From positions 62,001 through 126,000 of the forward strand of contig NZ_JAFKRG010000019.1 in assembly GCF_019038415.1 (NCBI RefSeq): a stretch of DNA of 64,000 nt. The letters run 5' to 3'. Origin of the DNA: Synechococcus sp. CCY 9618 (GTDB lineage: Bacteria; Cyanobacteriota; Cyanobacteriia; PCC-6307; Cyanobiaceae). Positions within the stretch are counted from its first letter, which is position 1, and each line of letters starts with the position of its first letter. This document shows, one piece after another, positions 55,776 to 63,876 of the stretch. The notes beneath the pieces were generated by a model. It did no database searches, had not been told where the DNA came from, and saw only the letters and a list, made by a program, of their open reading frames with translations. The position numbers and the translations under genes are program-made.

Positions 55776-57299
55776 ATGACCGTTGCTCCCTCCTCTGCCG
55801 CGGCATCCACGGCGCCCACGCCGGCCAGCCCCTACGACCGTGCCGACTGGGCCAGCGCCTTCCGCAACGTCAGCCTGGAGTTGAGTGACGAGGCCGTGGT
55901 CGCCGCATGCGGCACGGTCCCGGCCGAACTGAGCGGCACCCTCTATCGCAACGGTCCCGGCCGCCTCGAGCGCGACGGCCACTGGGTGCATCACCCTTTC
56001 GACGGCGACGGGATGATCACCGCCCTGCGCTTCGACGCCGGTGGCGTTCACCTCAGCAACCGCTTCGTCCGGACCGAGGGCTGGCAGGCAGAGGAGCAGG
56101 CCGGCCGCTTCCTCTACCGCGGTGTCTTCGGCACTCCCAAGCCAGGCGGCCCCCTGGCCAATGCCTTCGACCTGCGGCTCAAGAACATCGCCAACACCCA
56201 TGTGGTGCGCCTCGGCGACCAGCTGCTGGCCCTGTGGGAAGCCAGTTCTCCCCACGCCCTCGATCCGGTCAGCCTCGAAACCCGTGGCCTCAGCCTGCTG
56301 GATGGGGTGCTCAAGCCCGGTGAGGCGTTCAGCGCCCACCCCCGCTTCGAACCCGGCCATCACGGCGATCGCCGCATGGTCACCTTCGGCGTCAAGGCGG
56401 GACCCCGCAGCACCATCCGGTTGATGGAGTTCGCGGCCTCCGGCCCCGACGCCGGCCGCCTGATCGCCGACAGCCAGCACAGCTTCGGCGGCTTCGCCTT
56501 CCTGCACGACTTCGCCATCACCCCCAACTGGGCGGTGTTCCTGCAGAACGCCATCGACTTCAACCCGCTCCCTTATCTCCTGGGTCGCAAGGGCGCCGCC
56601 CAGTGCCTCAAATCCCGTCCCGGCGCCCGCGGTCAGTTCTGGCTCATCCCCCGTCAGGATGGGGCCTTCGCCGGCCAGGAACCGCGGATTCTGGAGGCAC
56701 CGGAAGGCTTCGTGTTCCACCACCTCAATGCCTGGGAGGACGGCGATGCGGTGGTGGTCGACAGCATCTTCTACGCCGATTTCCCTTCGATCGGACCCGA
56801 CCAGGACTTCCGCGAGGTGGACTTCGATCGCATCCCGGAGGGTCTGCTGGAGCGCTCCCGGCTTGATCTGGCCAGCGGCAGCGTCACCACCACCCGGCTG
56901 AGCGAGCGCACCTGTGAATTCGCCATGGTGCCTCCCGCCCGCGTGGGCCTGGAGAGCCGCTATGCCTGGATGGCCGTGGCCGAGCGGGAGCGGGGCAACG
57001 ACCCCCTGCAGGCCCTGATGAAGCTCGACCTGGCCAGCGGCGAGCAGCGGGTCTGGAGTGCGGCGCCCCGTGGGTTCGTGAGCGAGCCGGTGATGGTGCC
57101 GCGGCCGGGAGCCACCGCAGAGGACGACGGCTGGGTGCTGTGCCTGGTCTGGAACGGTGCCCGCTGTGCCAGTGATCTGGTCATCCTGGAGGCCGGCACG
57201 ATGGCGGAGCAGGCCGTGCTGGAGCTGCCCCTGGCCATCCCCCATGGGCTGCACGGCAGCTGGGTGGGGGCCCCGCTTCAGTCCGACTCAGCCGCGTGA
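55776..57299 (+). CDS. Carotenoid oxygenase
   Basis: A 507-residue carotenoid cleavage dioxygenase with a seven-bladed propeller. Four iron-binding histidines are expected in NIANTHVVRLG near residue 145 or the nearby block, FLHDFAIT near 248, FVFHHLNAWED near 313 and PHGLHGSW near 490. GTLYRNGPGRLERDGHWVHHPFDGDGMI-type sequence near 50-78 opens the fold. ATG 55776 is preferred because earlier in-frame starts (GTG 55728, ATG 55731) precede or fall in a terminator hairpin. It would make apocarotenoids; the cleaved bond cannot be read. Confidence 0.92.
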   Translation: MTVAPSSAAASTAPTPASPYDRADWASAFRNVSLELSDEAVVAACGTVPAELSGTLYRNGPGRLERDGHWVHHPFDGDGMITALRFDAGGVHLSNRFVRTEGWQAEEQAGRFLYRGVFGTPKPGGPLANAFDLRLKNIANTHVVRLGDQLLALWEASSPHALDPVSLETRGLSLLDGVLKPGEAFSAHPRFEPGHHGDRRMVTFGVKAGPRSTIRLMEFAASGPDAGRLIADSQHSFGGFAFLHDFAITPNWAVFLQNAIDFNPLPYLLGRKGAAQCLKSRPGARGQFWLIPRQDGAFAGQEPRILEAPEGFVFHHLNAWEDGDAVVVDSIFYADFPSIGPDQDFREVDFDRIPEGLLERSRLDLASGSVTTTRLSERTCEFAMVPPARVGLESRYAWMAVAERERGNDPLQALMKLDLASGEQRVWSAAPRGFVSEPVMVPRPGATAEDDGWVLCLVWNGARCASDLVILEAGTMAEQAVLELPLAIPHGLHGSWVGAPLQSDSAA

Positions 57300-57452
57300 G
57301 AAGCGCGTGTAGGTGGCCGGTGAGAACACATGACCTTCGCTCAGGGCGATGGCCACGACCGCGTCGGGGTCGGCGGCTGCATCCACCCGGGCCTTGAGGG
57401 CGGGATCGGCCGTGACCTTGGCAAGGAAGGCGCTGAGCTGGGATTTCGACAT
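57288..57452 (-). CDS. Nif11-like small protein
   Basis: A 54-residue protein matching the Nif11 domain: MSKSQLSAFLAKVTADPALK at the start and AAADPDAVVAIALSEGHVFS further on, that is, two short helices around a D-P-x-x-(V) turn. Nif11 domains serve as leaders of ribosomally made peptides in cyanobacteria, but here the chain stops ten residues after GHVFS with no glycine-glycine site and no core peptide. No peptide-modifying enzyme is nearby. It overlaps the convergent carotenoid oxygenase gene by 12 bases. Confidence 0.75.
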   Translation of the reverse strand: MSKSQLSAFLAKVTADPALKARVDAAADPDAVVAIALSEGHVFSPATYTRFSRG

Positions 57453-57518
57453 GGAATCTCTGAAATCGGACTGACTCCGTCCTAATGCCTGGCCTGCTGT
57501 CGGTGCATGCTGGCGTCC

Positions 57519-57815
57519 ATGGCCTGGTTCATCAAGACCGAGACGTTCCGGTGGTCCCACGCGGAACTCCTCCCCCACCTCCGTGCCCATCACCGCTGGG
57601 TGGAACGCCTGAGGCAGGAGGGGATCGCGATCAGCAGCGGCTATCTCGTCGATGACCAGGGACGGCCCGGTGGGGGCGGCCTGCTGCTGCTGCAGGCTGA
57701 GGATCACGCGGCCGCCGAGGCCCTGGTGCGTGAGGATCCCATGGTGCTGAGCGGGGGTGTCGACTGGCGCCTGCAGGGCTGGAAGCCGGCGGTGGGGGAC
57801 CTGGGGGCACTCTGA
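57519..57815 (+). CDS. YciI-like domain protein
   Basis: A 98-residue protein of the YCII/dimeric alpha-beta barrel kind. WFIKTETFRWSHAELLPHLRAHHRWVERLR at the start (in part) has the basic/histidine motif of the family, followed by SSGYLVDDQGRPGGGGLLLLQAEDHAAAEALVREDP with its G-x-G-G-x-x-L turn. Members are small enzymes of uncertain role. ATG 57519 fits the family start better than ATG 57507. It ends 3 bases before the convergent rdgB stop. Confidence 0.8.
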   Translation: MAWFIKTETFRWSHAELLPHLRAHHRWVERLRQEGIAISSGYLVDDQGRPGGGGLLLLQAEDHAAAEALVREDPMVLSGGVDWRLQGWKPAVGDLGAL

Positions 57816-57818
57816 GGG

Positions 57819-58454
57819 TCAGGGGGATCCGTCGCCGGCCTGCAGCACTGCCCTCAGCCGCGGTTCCAGCAGGGCGAAGGCCCGGCCCCGATGGCCAAGA
57901 CGGCTCTTCAGGGATCGGTCCATCTCCGCGTAGCTCAGGCCCGTTTCCGGCACCAGGAACACCGGGTCGTAGCCGAAGCCGCCGCTCCCCCGGGGAGCGT
58001 CCAGGATCAGCCCGCCGCAGTGGCCCTCCACCTCCAGCCGGATGGTGCCGGAGGGATCGGCCACCGCCAGGGCCGCCACGAAGTCCGCCCGGCGATCGGC
58101 CGGCTGGCCCCGCTCCGCCCGCTGCCGCTCGACCTCCCCCAGTTCCCGCAGCAGCCGCTCAATCCGGGCTGCGTCGCTGTCCGCGTAGCGGGCCGAATGC
58201 ACGCCGGGGGCGCCGCCGAGGGCGGCCACCGCCAGACCCGAGTCGTCGGCCAGGGCCCAGCAGCCCGTGGCGCGGGCCACGGCTTCCGCCTTCAGACGGG
58301 CGTTGGCGGCGAAGCTGCTGCCCGTTTCCTCCACCTCCATGCCCTCTGGCTGGGGGCGCACCTCCAGAGGCAGGCCGGCGAGCAGGTGGGCGAATTCCCG
58401 GATCTTGCCGGCGTTGCCGCTGGCGATCACCAGCACGGTGAGCGGCGATGTCAT
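57819..58454 (-). CDS. rdgB: dITP/XTP pyrophosphatase (HAM1/RdgB family)
   Basis: A 211-residue house-cleaning enzyme that hydrolyses deaminated purine triphosphates. ASGNAGKIREFAHLL near residue 11, SSFAANARLKAEA near 46, ALADDSGLAVAALGGAPGVHSARYA near 67-90 and GSGGFGYDPVFLVPE near 157 are the family blocks, ending with KSRLGHRGRA near 182. Its ATG shares one base with the stop of the phosphohexomutase gene (TGATG), so the two are coupled. Confidence 0.95.
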   Translation of the reverse strand: MTSPLTVLVIASGNAGKIREFAHLLAGLPLEVRPQPEGMEVEETGSSFAANARLKAEAVARATGCWALADDSGLAVAALGGAPGVHSARYADSDAARIERLLRELGEVERQRAERGQPADRRADFVAALAVADPSGTIRLEVEGHCGGLILDAPRGSGGFGYDPVFLVPETGLSYAEMDRSLKSRLGHRGRAFALLEPRLRAVLQAGDGSP

Positions 58455-59923
58455 CAGATGCTCTCCGCCAGCCAACGCGCCCAGGCCAGCACCGCCTGCA
58501 CCCGATCGCCGTCGGGGGCCTCGCAGTAGAGCCGCAGCAGCGGTTCGGTGCCCGAGAAGCGCAGCATCAGCCAGTGGCTGGCCCCCATGCGCAGCTTGAC
58601 GCCATCGGTGCGGTTCACTGCCATCACCGCTGCCCCGGCCACCTCCCGGGGTGGATCCTGGGCCAGCAGGGCCTCCAGCCGGGCCCGGCTGGCCATGTCC
58701 GGCAGGCGCAGATCCAGACGGTCGTAGACGCTGGCGCCACCGCAGCGCTCCTGCAGGGCCGCCAGGCGGGCGCCCAGGGGCAGGCCCCCCTCCACCAGCG
58801 CCTCGATCAGCAGCAGGGCGGCGAACAGGGCATCCCGTTCGGGCAGGTGGATGCCGAAGCCCACCCCTCCCGATTCCTCGCCCCCCACCAGCACCCGTCC
58901 GCTCAGCATCTCGGCGGCGATGTACTTGAAGCCCACCGGCATCTCGATCACCTGCCGGCCCAGGTCCTCGGCCACCAGGGCCATCAGGTCGGAGCCGCTG
59001 ACGGTCTTCACGACGCTGCCTTCGAGCTGCCGGGCCCGGGCCAGGTGGTCGATCAGCAGGGGCATCAGCAGCTGGGTGCTGCAGAAGCGGCCGTTCTCGT
59101 CCACGGCGGCGATGCGGTCCCCGTCGCCGTCGAAGACGATGCCCACCGTCGGCCGGCCCGCCGCCGACGCCTGACGCACCTCGGCGATCAGCTGCTCCAG
59201 ATAGGGCGCCAGCGGTTCGGGGGGATGGCCGCCGAAGAGCGGATCCCGCTCCCCCCGGATCTCGCGGATCACGCCGGCGGCGGCGCCGGCTTCCCCCAGG
59301 AGGGCTGGCAACCCACCGGCGGCGGAACCGTGCATGGGATCCACGATCACCTGCAGACCGATGGTCGCCAGGCCCTCCACCAGGGCGGCGGCGTCGATCT
59401 TGCCGCCCAGTCCCGCCAGGTAGGTGCCCATGGCATCGAAACGTTCCGTGGTCCCGGCGATCGGCACGCTGATCCCGCCCGCCTCCAGGCGCCGCTCCAC
59501 CCGGGCGGTGAAGTCGCCTTCCACCGAGCCTCCGAACGGTCCCTTGATCTTCAGCCCCAGCCATTCCGGCGGGTTGTGGCTGGCGGTGATCACCAGGGCC
59601 CCCAGGGCCCGCCGTTCCACCACCGCCCAGCTGCAGGCCGGGGTGGGCACAGGGGCGGCCGCCAGCACGGGCACCAGCTCGGCCCCCCTCACGGCGGCGG
59701 CGATCGCTTCGGCCAGCTCCGGGGCCAGGAAGCGGCGGTCGTAGCCGATCACCACCTCACGGCTGTCCAGGCCGGCGGGGGCGCTGGCGGCCAGCTCCCG
59801 GGCCGCGGCAGCCGCCACCGGCAGCAGGCGCTCCATGGTGATGTCCACGCCGAGGATGCCCCGCCAGCCATCGGTGCCGAAATGGATCGGTCCGGCCGCG
59901 AGGGGCAGGGGGGCGGAGGCCAT
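58454..59923 (-). CDS. Phosphoglucomutase/phosphomannomutase family protein
   Basis: A 489-residue alpha-D-phosphohexomutase. FGTDGWRGILG near residue 15, the phosphoserine loop ITASHNPPEWLGLK near 114, the magnesium loop FDGDGDRIAAVDE near 268, the sugar loop GGEESGGVGF near 348 and the phosphate-binding RFSGTEPLLRLY near 465 are all present. It would interconvert hexose-1- and hexose-6-phosphates, supplying glucose-1-phosphate for the UDP-sugars used in the glycan genes of this window. Glucose or mannose preference cannot be decided by eye. Confidence 0.94.
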   Translation of the reverse strand: MASAPLPLAAGPIHFGTDGWRGILGVDITMERLLPVAAAAARELAASAPAGLDSREVVIGYDRRFLAPELAEAIAAAVRGAELVPVLAAAPVPTPACSWAVVERRALGALVITASHNPPEWLGLKIKGPFGGSVEGDFTARVERRLEAGGISVPIAGTTERFDAMGTYLAGLGGKIDAAALVEGLATIGLQVIVDPMHGSAAGGLPALLGEAGAAAGVIREIRGERDPLFGGHPPEPLAPYLEQLIAEVRQASAAGRPTVGIVFDGDGDRIAAVDENGRFCSTQLLMPLLIDHLARARQLEGSVVKTVSGSDLMALVAEDLGRQVIEMPVGFKYIAAEMLSGRVLVGGEESGGVGFGIHLPERDALFAALLLIEALVEGGLPLGARLAALQERCGGASVYDRLDLRLPDMASRARLEALLAQDPPREVAGAAVMAVNRTDGVKLRMGASHWLMLRFSGTEPLLRLYCEAPDGDRVQAVLAWARWLAESI

Positions 59924-60037
59924 GGCGCGGCGCGGACGCAGGGAAGGGTCAGGCCGGTCGTAGCAGGCCGGCCCCTTCCGGTGGCCGGAGCGGGTGCCGG
60001 CCTGATGGCAGGCCACCGTCCCTCCTAGCCTGCGGCC

Positions 60038-61591
60038 ATGTCCCAGTCTTCGGACGCGCCCGTTCTCACCGACCGTCTGCTGCGCAGCTGGGTGCGCTGC
60101 CGCCGCCGCGCCTGGCTCGACCGCCATGGCCCCACCCGAGAGCGGCAGTGGAGCGCCCACCGGGCCCTGGCCCTCGACGACCAGTTGCGCAGCTTTCAGA
60201 GCCTGCTGCCCCAGCGTCCCGGCCATGGGGAGGAGGCCTGCCGGGCCGGTGAGCCCGGAGTGGTGGGTCTGCGGCTGGTGGGCACCGGCCCCCGCGGGAC
60301 CCGCCTGGAGGCCCATCCGAGCCTGCTGGAGAGGGTGGAGGGGCCCAGCTGCTGGGGGGCCCACAGCTACCGGCCCGTGCTGGCCCGCCAGGGCCGCCGC
60401 CTCACCCGGGAGCACCGTGTGCTGCTCGCCCTCTGGGGAAGGCTGCTGGCGGAACGGCAGCGGGCCCCCGTGCCCCATGGCCTGGTGGTGGCGGGTGCCG
60501 ACCGGGGGCTGGAGCGGGAGCGGCTGGCCCTGGGCACCGGCCTGCAGCGCCAGCTCTATGAGAGCCTGGAGCGGCTGGACCTCGATCTGGCACGCAGCGA
60601 GCCGCCGCCCCTGGTCAGCGACCGCAAGAAGTGCACCCTCTGCAGCTGGCGTGGCGCCTGCGATCGGGTGGCCGCCGCTGAAGGGCACCTGAGCGAAGTG
60701 AGCGGCATCGGCGGCAAGCGCCGCGAACTGCTGCTGGCGCTGGGCATCACCAGCCTCGGCCAGCTGGCGGCGGCCGATCCGGACCGCCTGGCCGAAGACC
60801 TGGCCCAGCATGGGGAACAGCACCGGGAGGTGGCCCCGAAGCTGGTGGCCCAGGCCCTGGTGCAGCGGGAGGGAGGCCCCAGGCGGTGCGAAGCCGACCC
60901 CACCCCCGCCCTGCCCGAGCTGGCCGAGGCCCCCGGCGTGCTGCTCTACGACATCGAATCCGACCCCGACGCCCGCGACGACTTCCTCCATGGCCTGGTG
61001 AGGCTGGAGCGGGGAGCCGACGGGCGCTGGCCCGAGGCCCCGGGCCCGGGGGAGAGCCTCGGCCGCTACCAGCCCCTGATGGCCCTCCAGGAGCACGGCG
61101 AGGAGCGGCTCTGGCGGCGGCTGCGCACCCTGCTGGCCCGCTACCCCGACTGGCCCGTGCTCCATTACGGCGAGACCGAGTCGATCGCCCTGCTGCGCCT
61201 GGCCGAGCGCCAGGGGGCCTCCGAGCGGGAGCGGGAACGGCTGCGGGCCCGGCTGGTGGACGTGCACCACCGCCTGCGGCGCCACTGGCTGCTGCCGGTG
61301 AACAGCTACGGGCTCAAGGCCGTGGCGGGCTGGCTCGGGTTCACCTGGAGCCAGAAAGGGGTCGACGGTGCCCGGTGCCTGCTCTGGTGGCGGCAGTGGC
61401 GGGAAGGTTCCGAAGGGCCGCGACGCCCGAGCCGGCGCGCCCTGAGCCGCAAGCTGCAGCGCATCTTCCGCTACAACCAGGACGACAGCCTGGCCACCTG
61501 GACCGTGGCCCGCTGGCTCCTGGATCAGGAGGGCGACCTGCCGCCGGCACCCACCGGCGGAGGCTCGAAGGCCGGCGGCACCGAGAGCTGA
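60038..61591 (+). CDS. TM0106-type RecB-like putative nuclease
   Basis: A 517-residue protein in the family labelled TM0106 RecB-like. Cysteines near residue 21 and at C199, C202 and C208 (KCTLCSWRGAC) look like the four ligands of the iron-sulfur cluster found in Cas4/AddB-type nucleases. The usual (D/E)-x-K active site between them is not evident; the region reads SYRPVLARQG. A helix-hairpin-helix-like SGIGGKRRELLLALGI follows near 226. The C-terminal half resembles the YprB RNase H-like fold: LLYDIESD near 305, LHYGETESIALL near 380 and YNQDDSLATW near 482. Its end overlaps ygfZ by 67 bases. Confidence 0.75.
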   Translation: MSQSSDAPVLTDRLLRSWVRCRRRAWLDRHGPTRERQWSAHRALALDDQLRSFQSLLPQRPGHGEEACRAGEPGVVGLRLVGTGPRGTRLEAHPSLLERVEGPSCWGAHSYRPVLARQGRRLTREHRVLLALWGRLLAERQRAPVPHGLVVAGADRGLERERLALGTGLQRQLYESLERLDLDLARSEPPPLVSDRKKCTLCSWRGACDRVAAAEGHLSEVSGIGGKRRELLLALGITSLGQLAAADPDRLAEDLAQHGEQHREVAPKLVAQALVQREGGPRRCEADPTPALPELAEAPGVLLYDIESDPDARDDFLHGLVRLERGADGRWPEAPGPGESLGRYQPLMALQEHGEERLWRRLRTLLARYPDWPVLHYGETESIALLRLAERQGASERERERLRARLVDVHHRLRRHWLLPVNSYGLKAVAGWLGFTWSQKGVDGARCLLWWRQWREGSEGPRRPSRRALSRKLQRIFRYNQDDSLATWTVARWLLDQEGDLPPAPTGGGSKAGGTES

Positions 61592-62496
61592 AGCTGGGGG
61601 CCAGGGCCTGCCCCGGCCACCAGTTGCGTTTCTCCCAGGCAGACCCGGCGCACCAGGGCCAGGCCGATCCAGCCGCCCCCCTCGGGGAGCTCCAGACACG
61701 AGGTGATCAGGCCCGCCCGGCCCCCCTGCCCGTCGAGCAGCGGGGTGCCGGCAGCGATGCCCCCCGGGGGAGCAGTGGCGGCGTGCCAGCGCCGCAGCTG
61801 CCGCTTGACCCCGTCATAGGTGGCGAGCTTGGCGAGGGTCTCCTGCCCCACGTAGCAGCCCTTGCTCAGGCTCACCCGGGCGGCGAGTCCCAGTTCGAAG
61901 GGGTTCGTCTCCTCGTTGATCTCCCCCGGCACTGCCGGCAGCCCCTGCTGGAGTCTCCAGCGTTCCTGCTCCTGTGGGTCCAGCGGCCGCCGCCCGTCCA
62001 GCCAGGCGGGGAGAGGGGCGTCGGCCGGTAGCAGCACGGCCTCCCCCAGCCGCCAGCCCGGTGCGCCCTCAAGGGCGCTCCAGGTGCCGGCGGCCGTCGG
62101 GTCGGGCCGCTCCGTGCCCAGGGGCTGATGCAGCACGGCCGCCGTCACGGGGCCGAGCCGCACCCGGTCGGCGGGAAACAGCACCCGGTCGAGGGCGGTG
62201 TGCACCGCCTGTGGATCCCCGGCGACGATCGCCAGCCAGGCACCGGTCCCGTCCACCAGCACCTCGGCCACCGCCCGCATGCGGGCGGTCGGGCCGATGC
62301 AGCAGGTGCCCAGCCACTGCCCGGGCCTGGCGCCCTCCAGGTCCTGGCTGGTCTGGCCGTGCAGCACCCGGAGGGTGTCAGGCCCCTCGAGCCGCACCAG
62401 CCCCACCGGGCGGGACCAGCGGCTGGCGGCCGCTGGCGCCCACGTCCATGGCCAGGACTCGGCGCTGGAGGGGGTGGGCATGGAGGAGGAGCTCAT
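61525..62496 (-). CDS. ygfZ: Folate-binding protein YgfZ (GcvT-like)
   Basis: A 323-residue protein involved in iron-sulfur cluster enzyme upkeep. It has LEGPDTLRVLHGQTSQDL near residue 35, and the YgfZ signature KGCYVGQETLAKLATYDGVKR-like stretch (K-G-C-Y-x-G-Q-E) near residue 215 that defines the family. FELGLAARVSLSKGCY precedes it. ATG 62496 is the first plausible start; the open frame goes far upstream as a by-product of high G+C. Its 3' end is antisense to the last 67 bases of the TM0106-type gene. Confidence 0.9.
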   Translation of the reverse strand: MSSSSMPTPSSAESWPWTWAPAAASRWSRPVGLVRLEGPDTLRVLHGQTSQDLEGARPGQWLGTCCIGPTARMRAVAEVLVDGTGAWLAIVAGDPQAVHTALDRVLFPADRVRLGPVTAAVLHQPLGTERPDPTAAGTWSALEGAPGWRLGEAVLLPADAPLPAWLDGRRPLDPQEQERWRLQQGLPAVPGEINEETNPFELGLAARVSLSKGCYVGQETLAKLATYDGVKRQLRRWHAATAPPGGIAAGTPLLDGQGGRAGLITSCLELPEGGGWIGLALVRRVCLGETQLVAGAGPGPQLQLSVPPAFEPPPVGAGGRSPS

Positions 62497-62516
62497 GGCG
62501 TTGCCGGGCGCGGAGA

Positions 62517-63110
62517 TCAGCCTGCCGGGCCGGCCAGGCCAGCGGCGGTGGCGGCCACCTCCTCGAGCAGGAAGAGGCTGCGCAGGTCGAGCCCGGCCTC
62601 CTCCATCGCCTCGGCCCCGCCCTCCTGGCGGTCGACAATCGCCACCACACGATCCACCCGGTAGCCCGCTTCCTGCAGCTGGCTCACCGCCTTCAGGGCC
62701 GAGCCGCCGGTGGTCACCACGTCCTCCAGCACCGTGATCCGGCTTCCGGCCGGCGGCAGGGGCCCCTCCAGCCAGGCCCCGGTGCCGTGGCCCTTGGCCT
62801 CCTTGCGCACGATCAGGGCGTCGAGGCAGCGGCCCTCGAGGGCGGCCTGCAGGGCCACCGCACTCACCAGCGGGTCGGCCCCGAGGGTCAGCCCCGCCAC
62901 CGCGACGGCTTCCGCCTCGACCTCCGCCAGCATCCGCCGCCCGAGCAGGGCCAGGCCGGTGCCGCTGAGACTCACCGGTTTGCAGTTGACGTAGTGCTCG
63001 CTGTGGCGGCCCGAGGCCAGGGTGAAGTCGCCCAGCCGGTAGGCCCGCTCGGCCAGCAGGGCGAGCAGGGTGGAGCGCTGTTGGCCGGGGGCGGCGGGCA
63101 GGGAGACCAT
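62517..63110 (-). CDS. pyrE: Orotate phosphoribosyltransferase
   Basis: A 197-residue type I phosphoribosyltransferase of pyrimidine synthesis. [21 protein letters not shown] near residue 27-47 is the orotate-side signature, [14 protein letters not shown] near 98 holds the flexible catalytic loop, and [16 protein letters not shown] near 126 is the PRPP-binding motif. Length is as usual. It lies 20 bases upstream of ygfZ on the same strand and is probably co-transcribed with it. Confidence 0.96.
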   Translation of the reverse strand: MVSLPAAPGQQRSTLLALLAERAYRLGDFTLASGRHSEHYVNCKPVSLSGTGLALLGRRMLAEVEAEAVAVAGLTLGADPLVSAVALQAALEGRCLDALIVRKEAKGHGTGAWLEGPLPPAGSRITVLEDVVTTGGSALKAVSQLQEAGYRVDRVVAIVDRQEGGAEAMEEAGLDLRSLFLLEEVAATAAGLAGPAG

Positions 63111-63214
63111 CGGTGGCAGCAGGTGGGCGGCAGGAGTGGGAAAAGGAATGGTTGGAAGCGTCAGAGGTCGCTAACCTGCGGGCAAATCGCCCCTGAGTCG
63201 GGGCTTGTGCCCCC

Positions 63215-63775
63215 ATGACAGCACCGATCCTGGCAGTGTCCGCGCCCCTCTCTCGCTCCACGCGGCGCCCCGCCTCCCCTCGCCTTGCGGTCTTTCTTGC
63301 GCTGGCCCCGCTTGCGGTCGCCGCACCGGTGGCTCCCGCCCTGGCCGGTCCGGTGCTCTGCACCACCACCCTCGAAGCACCTTCCCCAGTGTCGTTCGGC
63401 ACCGGTCCGGTGGAGGTCACCCGCTGCGGCGTGACCCGCTCGGTCCCCGAGCTGATGGAGCAGCGCTATTACAGCTATTCGGCTCCCTATGCCTCGGGCG
63501 TCAACCTGCTCCATCAGGTCACCGACGTTTTGGGACTCTCGATCCCTGGTCGGGACGGCGGCAGGGTGGTGGCCTTCGGGTTCCCCGATCAGAACATTGT
63601 CTGGGACGGTTCGGCCATCGAGAACACCTACGAGGTGATCCTCAGCGATCAGCACACGTTGATGCCGTTGCGCACCTCTGACATCACCAACGGCTACGGC
63701 GGCAGCCTCGGGGCCGCCGCTGCCGCCCGTCCTCCGGCCACCACCTGGACCCCGCCGATCCGGGGACTCTGGTGA
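63215..63775 (+). CDS. Secreted hypothetical protein
   Basis: A 186-residue protein with a signal peptide: basic N-terminus, hydrophobic stretch (LAVFLALAPLAVAAPVAPALA) and a cleavage site after APALA near residue 44. The mature part has VLCTTTLEAP, VTRCGVTRS, YYSYSAPYASGVNLLHQVTDVLGL and GFPDQNIVWDG, with two cysteines that could form a disulfide bond. I recognise no domain. It is divergent from pyrE, and a tRNA gene follows 22 bases later. Confidence 0.7.
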   Translation: MTAPILAVSAPLSRSTRRPASPRLAVFLALAPLAVAAPVAPALAGPVLCTTTLEAPSPVSFGTGPVEVTRCGVTRSVPELMEQRYYSYSAPYASGVNLLHQVTDVLGLSIPGRDGGRVVAFGFPDQNIVWDGSAIENTYEVILSDQHTLMPLRTSDITNGYGGSLGAAAAARPPATTWTPPIRGLW

Positions 63776-63797
63776 TCCGGCCTTTCGCGGGCGAGCC

Positions 63798-63870
63798 GGG
63801 GGTCTAGCAATCTGGTGAATGCAGCGAACTCATAATTCGCCTTAGGCGAGTTCGATCCTCGCGACCCCCA
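63798..63870 (+). tRNA. tRNA with anticodon CAU (Met, or Ile2 after lysidine modification)
   Basis: A 73-base gene folds as a full cloverleaf: acceptor arm GGGGGTC with GACCCCC plus discriminator A, a short D stem GCA/TGC, anticodon stem GCGAA/TTCGC around CTCATAA (anticodon CAT), a five-base variable region and a T arm GCGAG-TTCGATC-CTCGC. The three G-C pairs of an initiator anticodon stem are absent, so it is not the initiator. No CCA is encoded, as is common in cyanobacteria. Elongator Met and lysidine-dependent Ile2 share the loop and I cannot separate them. Confidence 0.93.
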
Positions 63871-63876
63871 TTCCCC

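Noticed and set aside
58454-61699. Open frame of about 1,080 codons reading into the phosphohexomutase
   Set aside because: Only the last 489 codons show family motifs; the rest is antisense to the RecB-like gene and low in complexity. The start was set at ATG 59923.
63798-63870. The tRNA gene as an integration site
   Set aside because: No partial repeat of its 3' end and no mobile gene is seen nearby within the window.
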